Positions 1-12,800 of a stretch of 64,000 nt of DNA are shown here, piece by piece. Position 1 is the stretch's first letter, and the number at the start of each line of letters is the position of its first letter. The DNA comes from Henricia sp. BOLD:AAB3569 (lineage: Eukaryota; Echinodermata; Asteroidea; Spinulosida; Echinasteridae). The position numbers were made by a program, and so were the translations under genes. The stretch is taken from positions 3,224,001-3,288,000 of the forward strand of contig JBBELK010000454.1 of NCBI GenBank assembly GCA_037783545.1, given 5' to 3'. Below the pieces are notes generated by a model. That model was not told where the DNA came from. It did not search any database and worked only from the letters and a program-made list of their open reading frames with translations.

Positions 1-1236
1 AACATTAAATTTGAGTGGCATTTGTACAAATAAAAATAATTATTTTCTACTGGGAAACCACTTTCAATCATTAAAAACACTTAAAAATCTTAAAAAGCAT
101 ATCACACTTTTGGACCCCTAATATTTGAAATGAAACCAATAAAAGATAGATTGCAGGATTTGAAAACTGTCGAGGATGTGTGATTGAGGATGTACAGTTG
201 AAGTCAGAAATATATAAATGTCATGTACACCATATACCATCATCACCCAAAATGGTAAACAGGACTACCCCAACCATTGCAAGGTGTACAAGCTATGTTT
301 TTAAGTACTGCATGCACGTGAGGAATTCCACAAAATCAAGAATTTAGTAAAGACTGTTACAAAAATGGTGTAAGCACACAGATTTTAACACTTCGTTGCA
401 TACAGTTGTATTTATACTTCTGACTTCAACCGTATGTGACAAAAACCAACCTGTGTATAAATCAGCTCAATACCTCATCCACGTTCCGAGAAAACGGTTT
501 AAAACTGTGTCCATGCTTTCAAGAAATTGTTTGAAGCCACCCATCCTATACTTAGGCTGGTTCCCTGGCTATACTGCATTGAAAACGGAGCCGTCTTACC
601 TATAGTCAAGGGTCTTGTTTCAATCACGTGAGAGCGTTCTTGTTTTTAAAAAATGCGTGTGCACACGTGTTTATATAAATCCATCTTTAATTATCATTTT
701 ATTTTTAAAACAATATCATCTCGGGCAGAATCATTGTAATGGACAGTTGGAACCACTTCTATCTTCCATTATTTTGAGTATGGTTTTGTTCTGGTCTTGT
801 TGATCAAAATTTTAAGAGATCGCAAATCATGCATACGGTAGAGTACATCATTTGCAGTGAACCCAATATTTTTCACGAGTTGACAAAAAACACCTTACTA
901 AAAGTGTTAAAAACAATGGAACCAAACACCACATGATTTTATTTCAGTCCAAAATGGTATTTTGTGTGAGAAATTAACAACTGAAGGTGGTTTCAACTCA
1001 ACACAAAAACTATGCATGAATTTTCAAGTTTTCAGAAGTATTACTGCACCTATGTGGCTGAAATTTATACAGGGCAGTTATATTAATAATAATAATAATG
1101 AATATTTGTAATGCGCCGGTATCCATCAAAAAGATGCTCAGGGCGCAGCAACACACAAGTATGAAAAACACATGTAAATATCACAACCAAGGTACTAAAA
1201 TATTAAATTAATATAATTAGCATGGGCTTCTCACTA

Positions 1237-1321
1237 TATGAGCAACTAACAATGGAAATCGGGCACAAACCATTGTTATTAACAATGGTTTGTGCCCAAT
1301 TTCCATTGTTAGTTGCTCATA
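1237..1321. repeat. Near-perfect 85-bp palindrome
   Basis: Arms of 42 bases are separated by a single base (1279) and differ at one internal position (C/T in the AAATCGGGC segment). The DNA could extrude as a cruciform and any transcript would fold into one long hairpin. No internal gene is visible. Confidence 0.85.
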
Positions 1322-1879
1322 ATTAACGAGTGGAAATAACGCTCCTGTTAACGGTTTACCAATTATGTGTTCTACCTTTAAGAGAAGAATATCTATGATT
1401 GTCCAGATCATATTTTTGACGCCCCCATTTTCCCACGGTGGTTGAGATTTTGAAACTATATCATTTGTCATATTTTTCTCATTATCATTCCGAAATTTCG
1501 CGCTCTCAATCCGTATAAAAAGGATATCGTCAAAAACCCACCGATGTTTTGTAAACTATTTTTCCGGTTAAATAAAGCAGTGCAGTGATTACACCAACAT
1601 TTTTGATTCCACATCCAAATTGGAGATATGCAAATATCTCGTTTTCTTTCCATGGATAGTATTTTGGGGAGGTATTTCATATGATTGTTAAGTTATAACG
1701 AAATATATTTTTTGGAAAAATCTTAACAAGCTCTTTATACTTCTGTCTCTGTTAATGGGGACATTATAAGTGTTTTCCGGTAGAAAATGCAGTTTGTATA
1801 AGTCAGACTGTTTTGCTGTAATCTCATACACGCAAACGTCTAGACTGCGAAACTGCAAGAGGTTGTTTTTTAGTATAGG

Positions 1880-2238
1880 TTAAAGACAGATTGCATGATT
1901 GGAAAACTTTTAAAAACAGGAATAAAAGCATTATTTACATAACTAAAGAATAATGTTGATAAACTGCCTTGAAGAAATTTCAGCCATGTGCCGTAATGCT
2001 TCAGAAAATCTTAACAATTGATGCATGGTTTTTGTGTTAAATAATTAGTAAAAATTCCAGATGATTTTTTTTAAAAAATACCTTCAGATGAAAATTTCTC
2101 CCACCAAGGTACCATTTTACACGGGGATAAATCACGTGGTGTTTGTTACCATTGCTATCAACACTTTTAGTCGGGTTTTTCTTGTCAACTCATGAAATAA
2201 AATTTCGGGTAACTGCAAATGATGTATTGGGGCTTTAA
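1880..2238 (+). mobile_element. Family A repeat, forward copy (MITE-like)
   Basis: It runs from TTAAAGACAGATTGCATG to ATGTATTGGGGCTTTAA. The same ~330-400 bp consensus recurs at 35119-35517 and, in pieces, near 5340, 12240, 15720, 26780, 43390, 56665 (reverse) and 60112. The recurring segments TCAACTCATGAAGTAAAAT and GGTGTTTGTTACCATTGCTATCA identify it. No ORF is present, so it is probably a non-autonomous DNA element ending in TTAA-like bases. Confidence 0.65.
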
Positions 2239-2472
2239 TAACGTCTTTACCAGGTTTTGTAGGGGGACAAAACGTAAAAGTCCATGTCTGGGGAAGTAAT
2301 CAATGAGACAACCACACACCGACCGCAACATCCCGTTCGTGAGGTTCTTTTACGAACATTTTACTCGGCTGGGAAATCCTCCATAAGGTGTCTTCCTGAA
2401 TGGTAATTGCAGTTGGACAACGCCTTCAACCGCTATTTGGGTGTTTCTATACTGCGGACAAAATACCGGTGT

Positions 2473-2788
2473 CTAAAGCCCCAATACAAGTACAATTTCC
2501 CTCATTTTTACTTCTTAAATTGAGTTGACAAGAAAAATCCGACTAAAAGTGTTGATAGCAATAAACGTGCTCTTTTCCCGTGTAAAATGGCACAACAATT
2601 GCCAGACAATGTTTGCAGACAACGTTTTACCATTCATTCAACACACACACAAAATGCATTGATTTATTTTTTTCTGAAATATTAAAGCATCTATGTGGCT
2701 GATTTGTCTGCAAGGCAGTTTATCTCCAGTTATGTAATGCTGTATTCCTGTTTTTAAAAAGTTATCCAATCATGTAATCTGTCTTTAA
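2473..2788 (-). mobile_element. Family A repeat, reverse copy
   Basis: This is the reverse complement of the repeat at 1880-2238. It begins TAAAGCCCCAATACA and ends CTGTCTTTAA. With the forward copy it makes an inverted pair around about 235 bases. Confidence 0.65.
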
Positions 2789-3758
2789 TGTTCCAACCAA
2801 TCTTTATCAGCTTGATTTGTTCGTCTTTGTTTCTCCCAGTATCGTGATTATATTCATTTGAAGATAATTTTCTTTGTCCACAAAAGCTAACATACTCACC
2901 AGAAACTGGTTTCATTTTGGCTCGTATCGTCGTATTGCTACGGTAGGCCTTTTGGCAGAAAGGTAAAAAGAGGGGGATCGTGGCCACGCCCTCTCCTGCA
3001 CTTTTTGGGCCAATCTCAAGTTAGTTAGTTTGATTTAAATTTCTGAAGTTTTACAAATATTTTTTTCCAGAATCTACAAGCTCCAACTTACAAAATGAGA
3101 CCGGTTTCATTCTTGTTTTCAAAATTTCGATTAAATGCAAAATTAGCCTGATCTGGCATGGCTCCAACGACCCTCGATCTGATCTAGCGAAACTTAAGAC
3201 CGGCAATTCCGTGATCACGTTCGCTGATACTATAATTTTAACAATTTTTATTAAACAAACAATATCCAGCTCTCAGTCTAAATGCAGATTTGCAGACAGC
3301 ACAGAAAACAATAGTTGTTTCTTAAAGATATATCGTCCAAAAGTAAGAAAAGCTTTAAACCTTTATAGGAATGAAGACGAGTTGGTGCCACAAAAGTGAT
3401 TTTACTGCAAAACAGCCAGTTTTACTGCTGCAAAATATAATACAAAAAGAAGCGTCCTAAAAGTAACCGATGCCCACTTCTTAGACATTATACATTTGAA
3501 ATAAGGGAATACTTTAATTTTAGCGTGTTGTGTAATTTTATTAAATGTGTTACATTTATCAATATATTTCAAAAGAAAAATCTGTGAATTTTCTACCTGT
3601 CGTAAAGTAAACCTGAAAATGCGCATGCTCAGATCAATTAAGCACTCGACTCACTTCATGAGCTCCCTGATATTCGTGCCTGGTATTCGTCACCGCAGGA
3701 TATTACGCGCTAATGCTGTCGGTTACCAGCGATTCCTCGACGTGCGGAAGAAAAAAAA

Positions 3759-3843
3759 ATGGTGGTTCTGAAAGGAATACCCCCGATTTTGTCACCGGAA
3801 CTGCTGTTCGCGCTGGCCCAAATGGGTCACGGAGACGAAATAG
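3759..3843 (+). CDS. FUOM: FUOM exon 1
   Basis: Encodes residues 1-28 plus one base, from MVVLKGIPP to MGHGDEI. Donor is TAG|GTGAGC (intron phase 1). The ATG follows a run of A. Confidence 0.96.
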
Positions 3844-6808
3844 GTGAGCACGAGATCATAGTTTGTACTTATCATGATTGAATGCATTCTTTGCGTTTTG
3901 TTGCGTAATCTTAGGAGAGCTGGAATGTTTTAAGTTTAGCGATATAGCGTGCGCGCGATGCGGGTCAGCTGGGTGGGCGGATACAATTGTTGTATGCATG
4001 CCGTATATGTGTACAGTGCATGCATTGTATGTCAGGCATGTGCAGTGTACTGCCTAATGTGGTCATGTCGCCTGTTGGTTATTTCGCCCCACGGAGGTTC
4101 CTACACGTACCTCCATGTTTCGCCCCAACCACTTCGCCCCCTATGTATAAATCTCTACTGCTCCCTGCCACCCTCACATTCGTGAATAGTAATAATAGAA
4201 GCCCACACATGGGAAAGAAAGTTGACCAAGGGCCAATTTCATAAGACTGTTTAGCAGAAAAATTTTAGCAATGCGCGCGCCAAATTTGTGGCACGAATTT
4301 GGGGCGAGCGCATTGTGATTGCTGATGAGCCTGTGCCTTTAATCCAAAGTGTTTGCCATAAAAATGGGCTAAAGGGGCGTTTCCAGATCACATTTTGGAT
4401 ACAAAAATTTCCTGTTGGTATTTTTTCCGTATACATTGAACAAAGAAAATTACCTCCTGGAATCAACAGATCATCCAATTCTAAGATATACTTCCCACTC
4501 GCACTTCCGAGATAAATAAATGATAAAATTACTGAAGAGAGTAATACTAATACTATAGACAAAATCACGGCGTGAGTGCTCCGTGCTTACATGTACATGT
4601 AAGTGCGACAATAAAAACGGGCTAAAGGGGCGTTTCCAGATCACATTTTTGACCCAAATTTCATGTTGGTATTTTTTTGTATACATTGAACAAAGAAAAT
4701 TACCTCCTGGAATCAACAGATCATCCAATTCTAAGATATACTTCCCACTTGCACTTCTGAGATAAATAAATGCGTATGCGTAAACCTACTGGTATGAGGC
4801 GGAGTTCAACTGAAGGCTTTTTTCACTCATTTTCACCTAACCCTAAAACATACTGACCAACATGTCCCAAAACAGAAATGTTGCAAAAGTAAAAAATCAT
4901 CGGGGATTCCCCTCGCAGTGGGAGAGTCCGAGTACCGTGCTCGCAGCTCGGTATGCTCAATGCAACTTGCAAGGATTGTAACGAGTCTCTCTCTGGTCAA
5001 GTCAAGTCAAACTGCCTTTGAGTCCCAAGTCAAGTCAAGTCAAGTCAAGTCATTTGACACCAATGCCAAATCAAGTCAAGTCAGACATGTTGGTCAAATC
5101 GGGTCAAGGGCCCATCCATAAAGTACGTACGCACTAAAATCCCGACTTTTTAGACACCCCTGTACGATTTTTTTTGGCAAAATGTGTGACGTCATCCATT
5201 GACTTTAACATTGGCGTACGCATTGGCTCTGACACACCACACCACCACCACCCACCCCCCCAATTCAGCCTACGGGCTGCGTATTGAAGTTCATTAAACC
5301 CATTAAATTAAAAAATTATAATAAAAGGTCATAAAATATCCCAACAAGAATGTTGGTTAACTAGTCTGCAGAAATTCAAGCTACATCTACTGTGTAGCAA
5401 TGCTTCAAAATACCTTCAAAATCCATGCATAATTTTTGTGTTAAGTGAATGTTTAAAAAAGTGTGTGCGCACACTTAAAAAAAATAAAATAAAATACCAC
5501 CTTTAATTATTAATTTCCTGCAGAAAGTAACATTTTGGACGGTGTTTGTTATCATTGCTATCAACGCATTGAGTAACATTTTTTTCTTGTAAAAAGTAAA
5601 ATTTTGGGTCATTGCAAATAAAATAATGGGCTCAAGATTCCCTCTTTGAAGAGAATTTCGTAAACTGAATTCTCAGGATCATTATAAAAGTTGAAAATCA
5701 GGTCTTCAAAGCAAGCTGTACACCCTGACGCATAATGTGTCACCACTATTTGTACCATTTCTGTGTGATAAGGAAAGCCGAAAACAACATCACTATTCTT
5801 AGTCATGTTTCTTCGACCGTCTTCAAAAGTCACGAGTGCGTCATGACGTCTGCTTCCGTCACACCCCCGAAAATATTCTCCAATTCGTCACCATTTAAAA
5901 TAAAAACGTGTGTCAGTGAACATCTTCTGTGAGCAATGAAGGTATAAATGGTTACTATGGATACTACAGATATGATAAAGTGTTGTGAGCGTGAATCATT
6001 TCTCAATTACGAAAATGGAAAGAAAAAAAAATTGATGTTGGGTGTGAAAGTGTGTGGGATTTGGCAATCTGTTATTTAAATTGTAGCTGCAGTTGAATGT
6101 GCATAATTTATGGAGAAGTGACTTTCCGAATGTAATTAAGGCCTTTTTTTATTAGGGGAACTTAGGTCAATAAGCATTGAGGGACTAATTAACAAAAAAT
6201 TAAAAATAAATTGAAGGAGGTAGAACTGTATTCTCCACTTGCACGGAACCGCCATATTGTCTCTCTCCACCCAGGAGGAAATGGGTACCTGTGAGGGGAG
6301 TGAAAGCTGATGTGTTTGATTAGTCCCTGTGCACATAAGCTGCATGGGACTGTACATGTATACTCCTCAGGGAGTTGAGAAGGATTAAAGAATGATACTA
6401 CTGAGCCCAATGACCAGGGGTAATAATGCAGAAAGCGCATTGAGAGTTCCGTCGGTTCTGAAATGCGCTATATTAGAACTGCCTATTATTATTTCACTAT
6501 TTTATCCAATGGGGCGACACTTTGTGTGTAGAGAGCCCTATTAGGGTGACCCGCTCTATTAGGGCGACAATTTGGTGTAGCCCCAATATTTTGGAAGTCA
6601 AAATCAATTTTGTTTAGGTCAAAATCCATCTTTTTCAAATAGAGAACCATTTTTATTAGGTCTAGAACCATCTCTCTTAGGTCTGGAACCATATTCGGAA
6701 CCTCTGGTTTACAGAAATTTGGGGTCCAATCGATGTCTTTTAGCCAAAATTTCGGTGGTAGTTTGGCAAAGTCTTTCCGGCGGGTCGCCCCTTTGCGGCA
6801 TTAAGTGA

Positions 6809-6846
<38 letters not shown>

Positions 6847-9800
6847 TGGCAAAACAGCAATGCTACAGTATACAATGTAATAATGTAATGGTGGACACTT
6901 GTATAGCACACATGTCTACCCTAGGGTACTCCTGGCGCTGTTGCCATGAACATTATCGCTGCCATCAGGAAATCACCAGAACCATTTCACTAGACCACAT
7001 GCGCTCTTGCATGAACAATGATGTTACTATGTAGGTGGTAGGTTGCTGTGACGTTGACTTTTGACCATTGTAAAATATGATGTATGCCCGAAAAGCCTTG
7101 TTTTAAATGCGGCAATGCAATTGTGGCCAGTGGACACTGTCTAACATGACCAGTGGCCAAGGCACTAGGACCCACAATCCTACCGTATTGCTGTCGAACC
7201 TGAATAATCTGTCCAGACGCAGAAAAGTTCCTCAATAAACAAAGCTACTGTAGGAAATGTTTGAGGAGCTTCAGAAAGTTATTAAAAGACTAAGCAAATT
7301 TTTACTTTTTAAAAAATTGATGTACATGTACCCTGCACCTCTCCTAAGCTGTTTTGCAACTAATGTGCATGTACTGCAGTATGTTTTAGGATGTTCGTAC
7401 ATCTGTACATGTGCACGCTAAACCTCTATATAGTGACCACTTTTTGTTGGTCCCTTTGCATAAGTTTGACTGCAATACAATTCTACTTCTTGTACACATG
7501 GTACATTGTATGGTACGTGTACAATACGTGTACAATACAGGAACTATCGAAACAGACAAACACTGACCGCACTTCCGTCTCAAAATTGCCTATAATTCTG
7601 TCAATGTGGAAGCGTAAACGCTATATCCCACTATATTAAAGGAGCGTGTTCAGAAAAATGGATTTCGTTTTAACCTAACAATCATGTAAAATACCTCCCC
7701 AAAATACTATCCATGAAGAGAAAACGGGAAATTTGCAATCTCCAATTTAGATACGGATGCAAAAAGGTTGGTGTAGTTATTGCACTGCTTTATGGAACCA
7801 GAAATTAGTTTATAGAACATCGGTGGTTTTTTGATGATATCTTGGGAACGCAAAATTTCAGAATGGTAACGAGAAAAAAATGATGATGTGGTATCAAGAT
7901 CTCACAACCCATAGGAAAAATGGATGGGTCAAAAATGTGATCTGGTCATGCTCCTTTAATTTCTGTACCAGTTATTGCCAAGGCGTATCACTGCATACCA
8001 TCACTATTGGACTTGGGATTTTATTTATAGATCTACATACCAATAGAGTCAAGTGATGTCACGCTCAATTAGCGCTACTAAGTCCAGTTACCATTATTGG
8101 TAGGTGTTTACATTGCATTGCAAAATGATGACACCGATTTTATTTGAAGGTTGATAATTTAATGGGCATGTACACATGTACAATGTAGTTGTACAGGTGG
8201 CAGAAATATCTTATAATGCATATTAGAAATGCCATGCCAAATTTATAAAAGTCAGGAATGTGTTGTGGTATTAAAGGCACAGGCTCGTCAGCAATGCACG
8301 CGCGCCAAATTCGTGCTACGAAATACGCAGCTCCATGCATTTGCTATGGAGCTGCGTATTTCGTGGCACGAATTTGGCGCGCGCATTGCTGACGAGCCTG
8401 TGCCTTTAATGTACATCAATGCACATTTTATTTATACATTGTATGAGGTAAAAAAAAGTGTGTGTGCTCACACATTTATAAATTGATACTTTAATTACCT
8501 TTTTCTTATGAAAAAATATCTCGGGTGGAATCATTGCATTAGACAGTTGGAACCATTTCTACATGTACATTTAGGTAAGTTTTTTTCCGGTTTTAAAATG
8601 GTTGATCAAAATTCAGGAACAGTCTGATAATGCTTGTATACTGTGCACGTACTGTATACATGTAAATTAATGTATGCCTCATGCAGCAAGCGGCTCACAT
8701 CAAAAGCCCTTGTACTACACATTACAATCCGTTTCCTCCCACGTGCTACCAGAAAGTTATGAATGGACGTTTAGAAATTCCTGACATTCTTCAGAAAAGG
8801 ACCAAAATAGAATTATCTACCCTTTTAAAAAAAAAGAATATGTAACAGTTTTGGGTAGGGTCAACTGAAGTGCCTGGAATTTTGTGTATTTATAAAGAAC
8901 ATGTGCTGCTGTATAGTTGTGCAGTTTTTGTGGTCACATTCAGACGTTGTGATGGAATTTTCCATATTGCTTAGAATTTTGCTACTCCATTCTTCCCAAA
9001 TATAACCATTATTTGTGTTTCATCATGCTTGTGTGATGAGAGAGTAGGTGGGGATGGGGTAGGGCTACAATGTAGATCTAGCATTTGAAAAGAGGGTTGT
9101 GTTGTGTTATGGGGAAATAAGAGAAAGTTTGAGAGAATGCATGTGGTTAGAGCGTGTGCGATTTTTCCAGAAAATATATTTTAACCTAACAATTATATAA
9201 AAATACCTCCCCAAATTACTATTCATTGGAAGAAAACCGGAATTTTGCAATCTTCCAATTTGAATGTGGAAGCAAAAAGGTTGGTGAAATTAGTGCACTG
9301 CCTTAATTATGGAACCAGAATACACTAGTTTACAAAACGTCAGTGTTTTTTTTAATGATATCCTTGAAAATACTGTATAAGGATTGAGATTTCAAAATTT
9401 CAGAACGGTAAAAATATGACAGATGATATGGTACAAAAATCTCAATACCCATGGAAAAAATGGGGGTGGGGGGGAGGGGGGGGGGTGGGGGTTGTGTGTG
9501 TCAAAAATAGGATATGGACATGATTCTTTAACCCTAACTCCCTTGGGTGTACGTAAAATCTGGCATCCTTTTTTTTTTTCAAGACCTGTTTTTTAATCAA
9601 TATTTGGGATATAAAAAAAAAAAAAAAATTCCGCCCAGTTTTCGAACAAAATGGTGGCACCCATACTACATGTACAAGGCATTGCTGCAATTGCCATTTT
9701 TTGTGAAGTTCGTATATGCTTTTTGTGGGTATTTTTTAATTTTTTAATTTTTAATTTTTTTTAAATTGGGTGAATTAATTGGATACAAATGAGTCAAATA

Positions 9801-12800
9801 ATGTATCGAAAACTTTTTAAAACAGTATTAAAAGGCCATTCACCCTAATTTTTGTACAACTTCCTTTAGATCAAAGACTATTTGTCATTGACTTTTTGAT
9901 ATCCGTTGGTAAACAAAATAACGGAAGTTCAGCGACAGGTGAAATGCGGTGGATGAAAACAGTAACAGGGTATCCCAGATGATGTCATTCACACAGTGGT
10001 CTGGTCTCTATGGCGACCAAGGATTGTTTACAGTAATATTTACTTTACATACCGTATACAATAATGTGGGCGTAGTGTCTATACATATATTTTAGTGATG
10101 AGTATAACATTAATTTTGTGTTTATTTTAGTAACTTCCCCAGAAAATTTTTAATGCTTTGTGGTATAAAGCATGTGGGTCATTGCAGGTCGTTGCATAAA
10201 AACAGGAGACAAATTTTTATTTTTTATTTTTTGCATTTCTAAAAATGGCTTTTCCAACTTTTTAAAAGAAATTCCTGTGTACTGTACATGTAGTTCCTAA
10301 TACATAAATGTGGATGCAATATTTAATATAATTTATAAACAGTTTAACAGAGTGTGCCCAGATCACATTTTTGACCCACCCATTAATTTTTTCCAATGGT
10401 GTTGAAATTTTGATATACCATATCAATTGTCATATTTTTCTCATTACCATTCTGAAATTTCGCGTTCTCAATCCGTATATGTTCAAGGATATCGTCAAAA
10501 CACCACCGATGTTTTGTAAACTAATTTATCCGTTCCATACAAAGCAGTGCAGTAATTACACCAACCTTTTTGCTACCACATCCTAATTGGAAATTGCAAT
10601 TTTCCGGTTTTAATTTTTGGATAGTATTTTATATGATTGTTAGGTTGAAACAAAATCCATTTTTCACATGTTTTTTGTCGTGGTATCATAGTTTTAATAA
10701 TTTTCAAGAAAATTGTTGAAGAATGTGAGGAGACACCAAGGCATTTTCAACCTTGACAATTACCGGGTACATTTGAAGTTTTTTTTAAACCATTCCTTTC
10801 CGGAAAACGCACAAAGTGTGCCCCTTACATATTGTGACACTTCTGGAGTTGAATTTTTTCTTTGTAAACGGCAGAATATTTTAAACATTCTGCCTTATTT
10901 AGAAATTGCACAAACATTTCTATAACAAATTTTGTGACTTGGAAAAGCTGCTAACTTTTACAAATTTAATGTATGAAAATGTCACACTTTGGCTCTTGAT
11001 GCAGAAAAGTGTGTTTTTTTAAATTTTTGTAAAAAGTATTTTTTTTTTTTTTTTTGCAGTTCTGGCTGATGCAAATTTCCCAACAAGTTCAATATGCCGC
11101 GCCGGACCACGCGAAATACGTGCTGATGGTATGTCTGACACAAAAATTCCTTCAAAAAATTAAACGTCACTTTCTGTTTTGGTTATTTCCGAGCTTAATT
11201 ACATGTCTACTCATTAAAAATAGACATTAACAGCAGAGCTAAAATTGTATCCATGTTCATGGGCTACTGAATATTTTGGCCATGCACCATGGACAAGTAC
11301 CAGTGTCCGGTGCTTGTGATCAGGGGCCAATTTTATGGCACTAAGCACAGAATTTCTTTGCTTTATAAAATGGGTTATCAGCCAAAATTTTATGTCAAAT
11401 TGTGTTCTTAAGAAACATTAGCAGAATATTAGTAAATACACACCACATACGATTTAGGCTGGCAACCCATTTTTGCAATATAAAGCAAAGAAATTCTGGG
11501 GTAAGCAAATTTTTGTGCTTAGCAGCGCCATGGAAGTAGCCCCTGCCCCTAAAGGCCCGCCGCAAACCTTTGCAATTTACCGGCCAACTGGACCATCGGA
11601 TGCAGAAAAATCAAACACGTTTGATTTGCCCGAATTGTTTCAGCGCACACCTATCCGGAAATTTCCAGGAAATTATTTGAAAAGCCGTCGGAAGAATGTG
11701 GAAAAGTTTTAATTTACGGAAGTTGTGGTTACAGGGGGATTTTTTGCAACGTTTGTATTCAGCCAATTCTCTGTAATAAATGCCGTGCGCCAGTCGAATA
11801 CAGGAAAAAGGGGTTTTGATGTCAGTTTAGGGAGGATTTTAGCAAGTCATTGAAGCCTGATACCCATTAATATACTGTGTCACAGGAGGATTTTTTGCAA
11901 CGTTTGTTTTCAGGGGTTTTGATGTCAGTTTAGGGATGATTTTAGCAAGTCATCGAAGCAAAGTGAATTAAAACTAAAAACTGAAAGTTATCCGAGTCGG
12001 AACTCCAAAGTGGGTCGTGTGAAAAGTCCTAAAATGAAGTTTAATTTAATCCAGTATATATGTAGTTGATAGCATGAAGGGCCTTATTGCTAAAAATGCA
12101 AGAGAAATTAACAATAACCTAAATTTCTTATGTTACATTTTTTTCAGGACACGGAATTCCAGAACTTCTAGAGGCTATTTTACAATTGCTGCCACTTGAC
12201 CAGTTTGTAAAGTCTCCGGTAAGATTTTTTTTCAAAAAGTTGGCAAAATGTAAACTATGTAGTGTTTGTTACCATTGCTGATTACACTTTGAGTATGTGC
12301 CTTTCTTGTCAACTCATGAAGTAAAATTTGGGGCATTGCAAATGATGCAATGGGCCTTTAATGTACATGTAGAGTAGTAGGGTTGTAACAAGTATCCCCC
12401 TACTGGAGTCCCAAGTCAAACTGCCTTCGAGTCCCAAGTCAAGTCAAACTGCCTTCGAATCCCAAGTCAAGTCAAACTGCCTTCGAGTCCCAAGTCAAGT
12501 CAAACTGCCTTTGAGTCCCAAGTCAAGTCAAACCGCCTTCGAGTCCCAAGTCAAGTCAAACTGCCTTCGAGTCCCAAGTCAAGTCAAACTGCCTTCGAAT
12601 CCCAAGTCAAGTCAAACTGCCTTCGAGTCCCAATTTAAGTCAAACTGCCTTCGAGTCCCAATTAAGTCAAACTGCCTTCGAGTCCCAATTCAAGTCAAAC
12701 TGCCCTCGAGTCCCAAGTCAAGTCAAACTGCCCTCGAGTCCCAAGTCAAGTCAAACTGCCCTCGAGTCCCAAGTCAAGTCAAATCAAACTGCCCTCGAGT

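Larger units (their letters stand above)
1..3758. other. Repeat-rich flank upstream of FUOM
   Basis: No exon can be supported here. The stretch holds an (AAT)n tract near 1082, a near-perfect hairpin at 1237-1321, a reverse copy of a MITE-like family (about 1390-1735) and two opposing copies of another family (1880-2238 and 2473-2788). The last ~150 bases before 3759 should contain the FUOM promoter and 5' UTR. I see no clear TATA box there. Confidence 0.6.
3844..11059. other. FUOM intron 1 (7.2 kb), repeat-filled
   Basis: No other gene is seen. The intron holds duplicated ~150-base segments at 4366-4517 and 4616-4771, a short CAAGT-rich tract near 4995-5090, a SINE-like repeat with ATT tail, GTCGCCC-ended and TTAAAGG-ended MITEs, and a large palindrome at 8271-8409. 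There is a G-rich tract near 9460-9500. Confidence 0.7.
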
